Origin: Cupriavidus necator N-1
Lineage (GTDB): Bacteria; Pseudomonadota; Gammaproteobacteria; Burkholderiales; Burkholderiaceae
Assembly (NCBI RefSeq): GCF_000219215.1
Contig: NC_015726.1
Location: 62,001-126,000, forward strand
Reading direction: 5' to 3'
DNA: 64,000 nucleotides
Below, one piece after another: positions 52,887 through 61,962 of the stretch. The notes beneath the pieces were generated by a model, which was not told where the DNA came from, searched no databases, and saw only the letters and a program-made list of their open reading frames with translations. Position 1 is the first letter of the stretch. Each line of letters starts with the position of its first letter. The translations under genes were made by a program, and so were the position numbers.

Positions 52887-53882
52887 ATGAGCGACGCCCT
52901 GATCGCCACTTCCAGCGAAGCCCCGCAGTCCCCCGCGGAGCAGTATGACCCGACCCGCAAGCAGAAGTCGGCCGACAAGACCGCACGCATCCCCATCAAG
53001 ATCGTGCCGGCCGAAAAGCTCAAGAAGCCGGACTGGATCCGCGTCAAGGCCGCCACCGGCAGCTCACGCTTCTACGAGATCAAGGACATTCTGCGCGCCA
53101 ACAACCTGGTGACGGTGTGCGAAGAAGCCAGCTGCCCGAACATCGGTGAATGCTTCGGCAAGGGCACCGCCACCTTCATGATCATGGGCGACAAGTGCAC
53201 GCGCCGCTGCCCGTTCTGCGACGTCGGCCACGGCCGCCCCGATCCGCTGGATGTGAACGAGCCGGGCAACCTGGCCCGCACCATCGCCCAGCTCAAGCTG
53301 AACTACGTGGTCATCACCAGCGTCGACCGCGACGACCTGCGTGATGGCGGCGCCCAGCACTATGTCGATTGCATCTCGCAGACGCGCGAGCTGTCGCCCA
53401 TTACCCGCATCGAAGTGCTGGTGCCCGACTTCCGTGGTCGCCTGGACAAGGCGCTGGACATCCTGCAGGCGTGCCCGCCGGACGTGATGAACCACAACAT
53501 GGAAACCGTGCCGCGCCTGTACAAGCAGGCCCGCCCGGGCGCGGACTATGCGCACTCGCTCAAGCTGCTGCAGGAATTCAAGCGTCGCAACCCCAACGTG
53601 CCGACCAAGTCCGGCCTGATGGTGGGCCTGGGCGAGACCGACGAGGAAATCCTCGAGGTCATGCGCGACATGCGCGCCCACGACATCGACATGCTGACCA
53701 TCGGCCAGTACCTGGCGCCGTCGAACCACCACCTGCCGGTGCTGCGCTACGTGCATCCCGACACGTTCAAGATGTTCGAGGAAGAGGCTTACAAGATGGG
53801 CTTCACCCACGCTGCGGTGGGCGCGATGGTGCGCAGCTCGTACCATGCTGACCAACAGGCGCATCAGGCGGGGTTTGCCTGA
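52887..53882 (+). CDS. lipA: Lipoyl synthase LipA
   Basis: A 331-residue radical SAM enzyme that inserts two sulfurs into octanoyl-lysine. The auxiliary cluster motif [12 protein letters not shown] and the radical SAM motif CTRRCPFC are complete, and the C-terminal RSSYHAD serine ligand is present. The N-terminal extension of about 50 residues is Burkholderiales-like. GGAGAAA precedes the ATG. The transcript ends at a strong terminator 31 bases later. Confidence 0.97.
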   Translation: MSDALIATSSEAPQSPAEQYDPTRKQKSADKTARIPIKIVPAEKLKKPDWIRVKAATGSSRFYEIKDILRANNLVTVCEEASCPNIGECFGKGTATFMIMGDKCTRRCPFCDVGHGRPDPLDVNEPGNLARTIAQLKLNYVVITSVDRDDLRDGGAQHYVDCISQTRELSPITRIEVLVPDFRGRLDKALDILQACPPDVMNHNMETVPRLYKQARPGADYAHSLKLLQEFKRRNPNVPTKSGLMVGLGETDEEILEVMRDMRAHDIDMLTIGQYLAPSNHHLPVLRYVHPDTFKMFEEEAYKMGFTHAAVGAMVRSSYHADQQAHQAGFA

Positions 53883-53912
53883 GCAACAGCGCTGCACACT
53901 GATTGAGCCGAG

Positions 53913-53938
53913 ACGGCCGGGATTTCCCGGCCGTTTTT
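53913..53938 (+). terminator. Intrinsic terminator after lipA
   Basis: ACGGCCGGGA and TCCCGGCCGT form a ten-bp stem with a two-base loop and run into five T. A textbook Rho-independent terminator. Confidence 0.92.
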
Positions 53939-54029
53939 CTTTGGTGCCCAGCCATGGTGCAGCCGGTCGCAGTGGCCCTTGCGCCCCTAGGGTCAATCCT
54001 GACTGTTTCTCCTCGTCTCATTTCGATAT

Positions 54030-54058
54030 GATGAATTCATCGATAAATTATCGATGAA
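54030..54058. promoter_or_regulatory. Large palindromic operator of the pyroglutamate operon
   Basis: TTCATCGATAA (54036-54046) and TTATCGATGAA (54048-54058) form a perfect 23-base palindrome with one central base, and a 12-base palindrome GATGAATTCATC (54030-54041) overlaps its left arm, giving three copies of the GATGAA/TTCATC half-site. It is AT-rich in a GC-rich genome and lies 65 bases before pxpB. A TATGAT hexamer at 54027-54032 could be a -10 box covered by it. A repressor site is likely; the regulator is not in the window. Confidence 0.65.
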
Positions 54059-54123
54059 ATACAAACACGTCACATTCCGGCTTGCCTGCCTAAACTGGTA
54101 GCAAATGAGCTACCGGGAATCCC

Positions 54124-54771
54124 ATGAACTGCACCGTCCACCGACTCGCCGAGCAGGCGCTGCTGTACAGCGTGGCTCCCCCCGCCTCGCTGGGGGTCCA
54201 GCGCCGCATCTGGGCGATGGCTGCCCGGGCCGCGGACTGGCGCGGGGTGGTTGACGTGGTGCCGGGCATGAACAACCTGACCGTGATCTTCGACGGCAGC
54301 GCCGACGTGGACGCGCTGGAACGCAACCTGAAGCTCGCGTGGGCCTCCGGCGAGGCGCGCAATGCCACCGGCAAGCTGGTGGAGATCCCGGTGCGCTACG
54401 GCGGCGAGCATGGCCCGGACCTGGGCGATGTGGCGGCCCATACCGGGCTGACGCCGCAGGAAGTGGTGCGCCGCCACGCTGCCGGCGAGTATGTCGTCTA
54501 CTTCCTGGGCTTCCAGCCGGGATTTGCCTATATGGGCGGGCTGGCGCCGGAGCTGGCCACGCCGCGCCGGCGTGAGCCGCGGGTGGCGGTGCCGGCCGGA
54601 TCGGTCGGCATTGGCGGCGAGCAGACCGGGATCTATCCGGCGGTGCTGCCGGGCGGCTGGCAGCTGATCGGGCGCACCGACGCCGAGCTCTTCGTGGCGG
54701 ACCGGGATCCGCCGTCCCTGTTTGCGCCCGGCGATACCGTGCGCTTTGTTGCCGAGGAAGTCATCGCGTGA
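54124..54771 (+). CDS. pxpB: 5-oxoprolinase subunit PxpB
   Basis: A 215-residue cyclophilin-like protein (KipI family), one half of the allophanate-hydrolase-like pair that forms ATP-dependent 5-oxoprolinase with PxpA. Signature regions: DVVPGMNNLTVIFD, VVYFLGFQPGFAYMGGL, ATPRRREPRVAVPAGSVGIGG and QTGIYPAVLPGGW. It overlaps pxpC by four bases (GTGA). A small hairpin GGTAGC...GCTACC (54097-54114) precedes the start and may affect translation. First gene of the pyroglutamate salvage operon. Confidence 0.95.
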   Translation: MNCTVHRLAEQALLYSVAPPASLGVQRRIWAMAARAADWRGVVDVVPGMNNLTVIFDGSADVDALERNLKLAWASGEARNATGKLVEIPVRYGGEHGPDLGDVAAHTGLTPQEVVRRHAAGEYVVYFLGFQPGFAYMGGLAPELATPRRREPRVAVPAGSVGIGGEQTGIYPAVLPGGWQLIGRTDAELFVADRDPPSLFAPGDTVRFVAEEVIA

Positions 54772-55787
54772 TCGAAATCATTCGTCCCGGCGCGCTCGCC
54801 TCGGTGCAGGACCTGGGCCGTACCGGCTTTCGCCGTTTTGGCGTCGGCCGTTGCGGGGCGATGGACATGCTGGCGGTGGAAGTCGGCAACCGCCTGCTCG
54901 GCAATGCGCCGGGCTGCGCCGCCATTGAATTCACGCTGGGCCGCGCCGCGCTGCGCTTCCATGCCGATATGCGCGTGGCGCTGGCCGGTGCCGAATGCGG
55001 CGCCAACCTGGACGGCGTGCCGGTGTGGTCGTGGCATGCCTTTGACGTGCACAAGGGCGAGACGCTGACGCTGCCTTCGACGCGCGGCGGCACGCGCGTG
55101 TACCTGTGCGTGGCGGGCGGCATCGACGTCGAGCCGGTGATGGGCTCGCGCAGCACCGACCTGAAGTCAGGCTTCGGCGGGCTGGGCGGCCGCGCGCTGC
55201 AGGAAGGCGACCGCCTGCCGGCGGGACGCCCGGGGCTGGTGGCCGAGACCGACTGGATCGGCGTACAGGCGCCGGCGTGGGCGCTGCCCGCCAGCATCGA
55301 GGGCAAGGCCACGCCGGTCCGCATGCTGCCGGGCCCTGAATATGAGGACTTCGACGCGGCATCGCAGGCCGCGCTGTGGCAGGCCGACTGGACCGTCACG
55401 CCCAACAGCAACCGCATGGGGCTGCGCCTGAACGGGCCCGCGCTGGCGCGGCGCGCCGAGCGCAGCGCCGATCTGCTGTCGCATGGCGTGGTGCCGGGCG
55501 TGATGCAGGTGCCGCCGGGCGGCCAGCCGATCGCGCTGATGGCCGATGCGCAAACCACCGGCGGCTATCCCAAGATCGGCGTGGTGATCGGCGCGGACCT
55601 GTGGCGGCTGGCGCAGGTGCCGCTGGGTGCGCCGGTGCGTTTCGTGCAGGTGACGCTGGCGCAGGCAGAGGCGGCGCAGGCCGAGCTGGAGCGCTACCTG
55701 CGCCAGATCGACCAGGCGCTGCGGTGGCAGGGCGATGGCATGCCCATCGGCGCGCGGCGGCGCGCACACACGCGCGTGGCCGCATAG
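54768..55787 (+). CDS. pxpC: 5-oxoprolinase subunit PxpC
   Basis: A 339-residue biotin-dependent-carboxyltransferase-like protein (KipA family). Family marks: [54 protein letters not shown] and [44 protein letters not shown] in that order. With PxpB and PxpA it converts 5-oxoproline to glutamate using ATP. The GTG start overlaps the pxpB stop. pxpA follows 55 bases later. Confidence 0.95.
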   Translation: MIEIIRPGALASVQDLGRTGFRRFGVGRCGAMDMLAVEVGNRLLGNAPGCAAIEFTLGRAALRFHADMRVALAGAECGANLDGVPVWSWHAFDVHKGETLTLPSTRGGTRVYLCVAGGIDVEPVMGSRSTDLKSGFGGLGGRALQEGDRLPAGRPGLVAETDWIGVQAPAWALPASIEGKATPVRMLPGPEYEDFDAASQAALWQADWTVTPNSNRMGLRLNGPALARRAERSADLLSHGVVPGVMQVPPGGQPIALMADAQTTGGYPKIGVVIGADLWRLAQVPLGAPVRFVQVTLAQAEAAQAELERYLRQIDQALRWQGDGMPIGARRRAHTRVAA

Positions 55788-55842
55788 GCGCGCACGCGCA
55801 ACAGCAATCGGGCGACGCAATGCGCCGCACAGGAGAATGGCA

Positions 55843-56583
55843 ATGCATATCGATTTGAACGCCGACCTTGGCGAAGGCTGTGACAACGACGAGGCGCTGC
55901 TGGCGCTGATCAGTTCGGCCAATATCGCATGCGGCTGGCACGCGGGGGACGCGGCTACCATGGTGCGGACGGTGAAGTGGGCGCTGGAGCGCGGCGTGGC
56001 GATCGGGGCGCACCCGAGCTACCCCGACCGCGAGAACTTCGGCCGCACCGAGATGCAGCGCGACCCGGAACACGTCTACGCCGACGTGCTGTACCAGATC
56101 GGCGCGCTCGACGCGATCGTGCGCGCGCAGGGCGGCGAGCTGCATCACGTCAAGCCGCATGGCGCGCTGTACAACCAGGCCGTGCGCGATCCGGCGCTGG
56201 CCCGCGCGATCGTGCGCGCGGTGCGCGACGTCGATGCTGACCTGGTGTTCTTCGGCCTGGCCGGCAGCCAGATGATCGATATCGCCAAGGAGGCCGGCCT
56301 GCGCGTCAAGCAGGAGGTCTTTGCCGACCGCGGCTACAACCCCGACGGCACGCTGGTCAAGCGCGGCACGCCGGGCGCGCTGCATGAGGACGAGGAAGTC
56401 GCCCTGAACCAGACCCTGACCATGGTGCGCGAGAAACGCGTGCGCGCCATCGACGGCTCCTGGGTACCGATTCAAGCCGAAACCGTGTGTCTGCACGGCG
56501 ACGGCGCCCACGCGCTGGCCTTTGCGCGCCGCATCCGGGAACGGCTGGGCGCGGAAGGCATCGCGGTCCGCGCCGGCGACTGA
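55843..56583 (+). CDS. pxpA: 5-oxoprolinase subunit PxpA (LamB/YcsF family)
   Basis: A 246-residue PxpA. It starts [17 protein letters not shown] and shows [32 protein letters not shown] and [17 protein letters not shown], all hallmark stretches of the YcsF TIM-like barrel. It works with PxpBC to open 5-oxoproline. The ATG at 55843 is chosen because AGGAG lies seven bases upstream; the ATG at 55837 would be too close to that site. Confidence 0.96.
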   Translation: MHIDLNADLGEGCDNDEALLALISSANIACGWHAGDAATMVRTVKWALERGVAIGAHPSYPDRENFGRTEMQRDPEHVYADVLYQIGALDAIVRAQGGELHHVKPHGALYNQAVRDPALARAIVRAVRDVDADLVFFGLAGSQMIDIAKEAGLRVKQEVFADRGYNPDGTLVKRGTPGALHEDEEVALNQTLTMVREKRVRAIDGSWVPIQAETVCLHGDGAHALAFARRIRERLGAEGIAVRAGD

Positions 56584-56683
56584 GCACTCCGTCTCAACCG
56601 CCAGCATCCACTGCGGCCGGCCCCGTCGTGCGGTAAGACGGCTGCCGTCCGCTCGCCTCCATCACACTCGTTTGGTGTCTCTT

Positions 56684-57412
56684 ATGGAACAGGCAGTCAA
56701 TCTCTGGCCCCTTGTCGGGGTCGGCGTCATCATCATCGGCTTCGTGCTGCGCTTCAATCCCATGCTGGTGGTGGTGCTCGCCGCGCTGGCCACGGGGCTG
56801 GCCGCGCCGATGCCGCTGATGCAGATCTTCTCGGCGATCGGTACCGCCTTCGTCAAGGCGCGCAACCTGCCGCTGATCATCCTGTTGCCACTGGCCGTGA
56901 TCGGCCTGCTGGAGCGGCACGGGCTGCGCGAGCATGCGCAGGCATGGATTGCGCGCATCGCATCGGCCACGGTTGGCCGCCTGCTGATCGTCTACCTGGG
57001 CGTGCGCGAGCTGACCGCCGCGATCGGCCTGACCAGCCTGGGCGGGCACCCGCAGATGGTGCGCCCGCTGCTGGCGCCGATGGCCGAGGGCGCGGCCGAG
57101 AACCGCTTCGGCCACCTGCCCGAGCCGGTGCGCCAGCGCATCCTGGCGTTCTGCGCCGCCACCGACAATGTCGGCCTGTTCTTTGGCGAGGACATCTTCG
57201 TGGCCTTCGGCGCGATCGCGCTGATGCACACCTTCCTGCTGTCGTCGAACATCGACGTGGAGCCGCTGCGTATTGCCGTGTGGGGCATCCCCACCGCGAT
57301 CTGCGCTTTCCTGATCCACGCCGTGCGCCTGAAGCGCCTGGACCGCTGGCTCGAGCGCGAGCTGGGCGGCAAGGCCGCCGCGGCCGCCGTGCCTGCCAAG
57401 AGCGCCGAGTAA
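56684..57412 (+). CDS. DUF969 family subunit of a putative 5-oxoproline transporter
   Basis: A 242-residue integral membrane protein with about six helices (LVGVGVIIIGFVL, MLVVVLAALATGLAA, LPLIILLPLAVIGLLE and others). DUF969 proteins are always paired with DUF979 proteins and are found with pyroglutamate genes; together they are thought to be a pyroglutamate permease. The start at 56684 lies 100 bases after pxpA, and the DUF979 gene follows after ten bases. Transport is inferred from context and hydrophobicity. Confidence 0.85.
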   Translation: MEQAVNLWPLVGVGVIIIGFVLRFNPMLVVVLAALATGLAAPMPLMQIFSAIGTAFVKARNLPLIILLPLAVIGLLERHGLREHAQAWIARIASATVGRLLIVYLGVRELTAAIGLTSLGGHPQMVRPLLAPMAEGAAENRFGHLPEPVRQRILAFCAATDNVGLFFGEDIFVAFGAIALMHTFLLSSNIDVEPLRIAVWGIPTAICAFLIHAVRLKRLDRWLERELGGKAAAAAVPAKSAE

Positions 57413-57422
57413 GGAGCGCGCC

Positions 57423-58373
57423 ATGATCATTTCCATCGAATATCTCTACTGGCTCGCCGGCCTGGTGCTGGCGATCACCGCGCTGATGACCTTCGCCGAC
57501 CGCGAGCATCCGCGCCGCCTCAGCACCGGCCTGTTCTGGCTGCTGTACGCGATCGTATTCCTGATTGGCGACCGGCTGCCGCCGGCCGCGGTCGGCATCG
57601 GCGCGGTGGTGATGGCGCTGATTGCGGGCTTTGGCGGCGTCGGCCACGGCAAGCACCACAGCCTGCCCGAGGAAGAGCGCCGCGCCAGCGCGCGCCGCCT
57701 GGGCAACAAGCTGTTCATCCCGGCGTTGCTGATCCCGCTGGTGACCGTGATCGGCACCATGCTGTTCAAGAACGTCAAGATCGCCGGCCTGCCGCTGCTC
57801 GATCCCAAGAACGTGACCTTTGTCTCGCTGGGGATCGGCTGCCTGATCTCGCTGGCGGTGGTGTGCTGGCTCACGCGCGACACCGTGGCGCAGGGCCTGC
57901 GCGAGTCGCGCCGGCTGACCGAGTCGCTGGGCTGGGCACTGGTGTTGCCGCAGATGCTGGCGATGCTGGGCCTGGTGTTCGCCGACGCGGGCGTGGGCAA
58001 GGCCGTGGCGCACCTGTCCACCGCCTATATCAACATGGACTACAAGCTGGTGGCGGTGGCGGTCTACTGCGTGGGCATGGCGCTGTTCACGGTGATCATG
58101 GGAAATGGTTTCGCGGCCTTCCCGGTGATGACCGGCGGCGTGGGCGTGCCGATCCTGGTCGGCATGTTCGGCGGCAACCCGGCGGTGATGGCGGCGATCG
58201 GCATGTTCTCGGGCTATTGCGGCACGCTGATGACGCCGATGGCGGCCAACTTCAATATCGTGCCGGCGGCGCTGCTGGAACTCGACGACAAGAACGCCGT
58301 GATCCGCGCGCAGGTGCCGACCGCGCTGGCGATCCTGGTGGCCAATATCGCGCTGCTGTACTTCCTGATGTAA
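57423..58373 (+). CDS. DUF979 family subunit of a putative 5-oxoproline transporter
   Basis: A 316-residue membrane protein with about nine helices, the partner of DUF969. Conserved Gly/Asn-rich stretches are GLPLLDPKNVTFVSLGIG, MGNGFAAFPVMTGGVGVPIL and SGYCGTLMTPMAANFNIVPAALLEL, which look like substrate-pathway helices. GGAG precedes the ATG. It lies between the DUF969 gene and pcp, which puts it firmly in the pyroglutamate salvage operon. Confidence 0.87.
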   Translation: MIISIEYLYWLAGLVLAITALMTFADREHPRRLSTGLFWLLYAIVFLIGDRLPPAAVGIGAVVMALIAGFGGVGHGKHHSLPEEERRASARRLGNKLFIPALLIPLVTVIGTMLFKNVKIAGLPLLDPKNVTFVSLGIGCLISLAVVCWLTRDTVAQGLRESRRLTESLGWALVLPQMLAMLGLVFADAGVGKAVAHLSTAYINMDYKLVAVAVYCVGMALFTVIMGNGFAAFPVMTGGVGVPILVGMFGGNPAVMAAIGMFSGYCGTLMTPMAANFNIVPAALLELDDKNAVIRAQVPTALAILVANIALLYFLM

Positions 58374-58388
58374 CCGCGGAGCCCCGCC

Positions 58389-59039
58389 ATGCGTACTGTG
58401 CTGCTGACCGGCTTCGAGCCGTTCGAGAATGAACCGATCAATCCCTCATGGGAGGCCGTGCGCGCGCTCGACGGCGAGCGCGTGGGCGACGCCGTGATCG
58501 TGGCGCGGCAGCTGCCGTGCGTGTTCGGCGCGGCGATCGACACCATCGGCGAGCTGGTCGACGTGCTGCGGCCCGCGCTGGTGATCGCCGTGGGCCAGGC
58601 CGGCGGGCGCGCCGAGATGTCGGTGGAGCGCGTGGCGATCAATGTCGACGATGCGCGCATTGCCGACAACGCCGGCGCCCAGCCGATCGATACCGCCATC
58701 GTCGCAGGCGGCCCGGCCGCCTACTTTGCCACGCTGCCGATCAAGGCGATGGTGCGCGACATGCGCGCGGCGGGGGTGCCGGCCTCGGTGTCGCAGACCG
58801 CCGGCACCTTCGTCTGCAACCATGTCTTCTACGGGCTGATGCACCGGCTGGCGCAGCAGCCGGATGGCGACGTGCGCGGTGGCTTTATCCATATCCCCTA
58901 CCTGCCCGAGCAGGCGGCGCGCCATCCGGGCCAGCCCAGCCTGGCGCAGGAAACGCTGGTGAAGGGATTGCGCGCGGCGGTGGCGACAGCGCTGTCGACC
59001 CGCGCCGATGTGCGCGAGCAAGGCGGCCAACTGCACTAG
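58389..59039 (+). CDS. pcp: Pyrrolidone-carboxylate peptidase
   Basis: A 216-residue cysteine peptidase (family C15) that removes N-terminal pyroglutamate from peptides. The catalytic triad is visible: Glu80 in SVERVAIN, Cys143 in [10 protein letters not shown] and His168 in [10 protein letters not shown]. It releases pyroglutamate, which PxpABC turns to glutamate. GGAG precedes the ATG, 15 bases after the DUF979 gene. Last gene of the operon, converging on the VanZ gene. Confidence 0.96.
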   Translation: MRTVLLTGFEPFENEPINPSWEAVRALDGERVGDAVIVARQLPCVFGAAIDTIGELVDVLRPALVIAVGQAGGRAEMSVERVAINVDDARIADNAGAQPIDTAIVAGGPAAYFATLPIKAMVRDMRAAGVPASVSQTAGTFVCNHVFYGLMHRLAQQPDGDVRGGFIHIPYLPEQAARHPGQPSLAQETLVKGLRAAVATALSTRADVREQGGQLH

Positions 59040-59050
59040 GCCCGCCAGCG

Positions 59051-60301
59051 CTATTCCTGGGTACCGGCCGCGGCCGCCTCACGGCGCGCCGCGGCCTTTT
59101 TCCTGGCGTGGCGGCGCAGGCTGACCTGTTCGAAGCGCCAGATCACATAGCAGAACGCCAGGAACGGCCACACCCAGCCCAGCCATTGCGCCAGGCTGTT
59201 GAAGTGGATAAAGCGGCCCATGCGCCAGCCTTGCTCCGAGATCCACGCATAGGGGTTGGACGGCAGCACATTGGTCAGCACCACCAGCACGATCAGCGCC
59301 ACCATCGCCAGCACCGCGCGCAGCCAGCGTGGCAGGTACAGCAGCAGCGCCAGCACCAGCGAGCTGGTCAGCAAGGCAAAGCGCCCGCCTTCGGACAGCC
59401 AGACAAAGGCGCTCTCGGACGGAAACTGCAGTTCGGCAGCAGTGGCCTTGAGCAGCAGCGCCGCCGCCAGCAGGCCGGCCAGGATTCGCAGCATCGGCGC
59501 GCTGCGGCGCATCGCGATCGAGGCAAACAGGCCCGTGCCGACCCAGCTGCTGGCGGTCACCAGCGATTCCAGCAACTGCTGGCTCTGCATGTCCTCGGGC
59601 CGCAAGCCGATATGGTCCTGCCAGGCCTCCAGCTGCGGGAACACCATCTGCAGCACCTGCATCGGCCAGGATTCCGGGTCGGTCAGCCATTCGCGCACGA
59701 TGCCGCCCATGCCGAACAGGTGCTCTTGCGGAAACACCTGCGCAAACGGCCACAGCAGCAGCAGGATGATGGCAAAGCTGGCGTGGGGCTCGAACCACGC
59801 ATGGCGCAGGCGCGTCAGGCGCCCGTCGTCGATCAGTGCCCGGGTGAACGGCGCCACCACCGCGCCGCCCAGCAGCGCGCCCAGCGCATTGGTGATCAGG
59901 TCGATATTGGAGGAGATGCGGCTTGGCAGCCAGGTCTGGAAGGCCTCCATGCAGGCCGACAGCAGCGCCCCGGCCACCAGTGCCACCAGCGTGGCGCGCC
60001 CGCCCGACATGCGCGGATGCAGCGACAGCACCACCAGCGCGCCGAACGGGAAGTATCCCAGCACATTGGTCAGCAGGTCGAAGTCGGTGATGTAGCGCGG
60101 CTTGGGCGCGCTCAGGAAGGCAAACGGCGAAACGCCGTTGTCGACCCAGCCCGAGAACGGGTACAGGCTGGCGTACACGACCAGCAGCGTGAAGCAAAGC
60201 AGCCCCACGCGGGCCAGCGGCGAGTACTGCGGGCCGGTGGCTTCGGGCGTTGGCTGTGCCGCCGGGGGCGGCGCGGAGGGCGGCGGGGGAGCCGGCTCCA
60301 T
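59051..60301 (-). CDS. VanZ-like membrane protein
   Basis: A 416-residue polytopic membrane protein. The N-terminal half is a VanZ-type domain (LYPFSGW, DLLTNVLGYFPFGALVVLSLHPR, EAFQTWLPSRISSNIDLITNALGALLGG); the C-terminal half adds several helices, giving about ten in total. VanZ proteins confer low-level teicoplanin resistance in some Gram-positives, but most members are of unknown function. A Pro/Ala-rich N-terminus precedes helix 1 and a basic tail follows the last. Ends 20 bases from the MCE operon lipoprotein in the same direction; probably part of, or downstream of, that operon. Confidence 0.85.
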   Translation of the reverse strand: MEPAPPPPSAPPPAAQPTPEATGPQYSPLARVGLLCFTLLVVYASLYPFSGWVDNGVSPFAFLSAPKPRYITDFDLLTNVLGYFPFGALVVLSLHPRMSGGRATLVALVAGALLSACMEAFQTWLPSRISSNIDLITNALGALLGGAVVAPFTRALIDDGRLTRLRHAWFEPHASFAIILLLLWPFAQVFPQEHLFGMGGIVREWLTDPESWPMQVLQMVFPQLEAWQDHIGLRPEDMQSQQLLESLVTASSWVGTGLFASIAMRRSAPMLRILAGLLAAALLLKATAAELQFPSESAFVWLSEGGRFALLTSSLVLALLLYLPRWLRAVLAMVALIVLVVLTNVLPSNPYAWISEQGWRMGRFIHFNSLAQWLGWVWPFLAFCYVIWRFEQVSLRRHARKKAAARREAAAAGTQE

Positions 60302-60320
60302 GGCATGTCTCCTTGCGTGT

Positions 60321-60950
60321 CTACTTTAGCTGCAGCGTGCCGATCCAGTCGAGCAGCGCCGTGATCACCGCGTCGCTGGCCTCGGCCAGCGCCTTGACGC
60401 CGCCGGCACCATCGGCGCTGGCCGCGGGCCGGCGCGCCTCGAAGGTCTGCTGGCCGAGCATGCCTTGCTGGAACACCGTAGCGCGCATCCGTACCACGCC
60501 TGCGCTGGTGGTGGCGCTGTCGAACACCTGGTCGAACTCGATCAGGTCCACCTTCAGCGCCGGCACGCTGCTGTCGCCGAACCAGCTCAGCGTGCCGCGC
60601 GCGGCCACGGCCTCGCGCAGCCGCTCGTCGAACAGGCGCGTGGGCGACATCACCCAGCGTTGCGTGGCGTAGGCCTGCAGGCGCTGCGCCTGCGCATACT
60701 GCAGCCGATAGAAGAGGGCGTTGCCGTCCAGCCAGTTGGGCCCGTCGGTCTGTGCCACGCGCAGTTTGGGCAGCCGCGCCGGCGCGGGGTTCCCGTTGCC
60801 GGGGGTGGCGGCGGCCGGCGGGCCGAGATCGTAGGTGACGGTGGGGTTGTTGCCGCGCGTCAGCGCGCAGCCCGACAGCGCCAGCCCCGCGGCGGCCAGC
60901 AGCAGGGCGGCCTGGAGGCGGGAGCGCGCGGATCGGAGAAAGCGTGGCAT
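60321..60950 (-). CDS. ABC-type lipid transport auxiliary lipoprotein (PqiC/DUF330-like)
   Basis: A 209-residue lipoprotein: signal peptide with lipobox LALSGC (Cys near residue 27), then a PqiC-like domain (YDLGPP, LPKLRVAQ, WLDGNALFYRLQYAQAQRLQAYATQRWV, LFDERLREAVAARG, FDQVF). Such lipoproteins sit at the outer membrane and work with MCE transporters. Start at 60950 is set by the signal peptide; an ATG at 61010 would put 20 extra residues before it. It is 70 bases after the MlaD-like gene. Confidence 0.85.
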   Translation of the reverse strand: MPRFLRSARSRLQAALLLAAAGLALSGCALTRGNNPTVTYDLGPPAAATPGNGNPAPARLPKLRVAQTDGPNWLDGNALFYRLQYAQAQRLQAYATQRWVMSPTRLFDERLREAVAARGTLSWFGDSSVPALKVDLIEFDQVFDSATTSAGVVRMRATVFQQGMLGQQTFEARRPAASADGAGGVKALAEASDAVITALLDWIGTLQLK

Positions 60951-61020
60951 CTCGGTCGCAGGGTTCACGGCGGTATCTCGCGGTTGGCGGTATCGGGTGA
61001 GGGGTGGCATGCGGGCCGCG

Positions 61021-61962
61021 CTATGGTGCGCTGAAGCCCGGCTCGCCCGGGCCCGGGGCAGGCGCGGGCGCGCCGAACAGCACGCTGCTCGGGCTCTCGT
61101 TGAACTGGCCGGCGGCGCGCTCGAAGGTGCGCGCGGTCTGGCGCGCGTCGCGCGCCAGACCATTGAGCTGCGGCAGGGTCTCTTCGCTGAAGGTGCCCGC
61201 CGCGGACTGCACCGACGAGGCCGCGCCCTGCATGTCGCGCCCGACGCTGTCGACGGTGCGCATCACCGTGCCGTTGGGGTTGGCCAGCTCCTGCGTCAGG
61301 CGCCGGGTCGATTCCAGCGTGGCGTTCAGGTTCTCGGTCACCTTCGGCAGCCGGTTGGCGGCCGGGCCCAGCGAATCGGACAGCCGCGAGTAGTCTTCCG
61401 CGGTCTTGCGCACCGCGTGGATCGCGGCCATCAGCTCAGTGCGGTTGGCGCTCTGGAACATGTCGTTGAGCGAGGTCATCATGGTCTCGACCTGCGTCAG
61501 CAGCGAATCGCCGCGCTTTTCCAGCTCTTCGAAGAAGCCGGGGCGCATGGCGATGCGTGCCACCGCTTTGGGCGAGGTCGGCAGCGGCGGCGAAGCCGTT
61601 GCGCCGTCGTGCGTGGCGCTGTCGTCCAGTTGCACGTAGGCGATTCCGGTCACGCCCTGGAAGCCCAGCGTGCCATAGGTGGTGCGCGTGATCGGCGTGT
61701 CCTTGTTGACGTTGACGCGCACAATGATCTGGCCCGGCACCTGCGGGTCGAACTTGATCGACTCGACCTTGCCCACCGCCAGCCCGCGGTATTTCACGTC
61801 GCCCTGCGGCTGCAGGCCGTTGACGGTGGCGCGCGTGATCAGGTCGTATGGCACGCGCACGGCGTGGTCGCTGCTGAACCAGAAGATTGCGAACAACACC
61901 AGCACGGCCAGGCCGATGGTGAACACGCCGGCAAGGAACGCGTGTGACTTGTTTTCCATCAT
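61021..61962 (-). CDS. MlaD family (MCE domain) substrate-binding protein
   Basis: A 313-residue protein anchored by one N-terminal helix (about residues 9-29) with a periplasmic MCE domain (about 38-120: YDLITRATVNGLQPQGDVKYRGLAVGKVESI in its core, then GTLGFQGVTGIAYVQL). A long helical C-terminal part with repeated hydrophobic positions follows, longer than in MlaD of E. coli (183 residues). MCE proteins form hexameric tunnels for phospholipids. It overlaps the ATPase gene by four bases (ATGA). Confidence 0.9.
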   Translation of the reverse strand: MMENKSHAFLAGVFTIGLAVLVLFAIFWFSSDHAVRVPYDLITRATVNGLQPQGDVKYRGLAVGKVESIKFDPQVPGQIIVRVNVNKDTPITRTTYGTLGFQGVTGIAYVQLDDSATHDGATASPPLPTSPKAVARIAMRPGFFEELEKRGDSLLTQVETMMTSLNDMFQSANRTELMAAIHAVRKTAEDYSRLSDSLGPAANRLPKVTENLNATLESTRRLTQELANPNGTVMRTVDSVGRDMQGAASSVQSAAGTFSEETLPQLNGLARDARQTARTFERAAGQFNESPSSVLFGAPAPAPGPGEPGFSAP

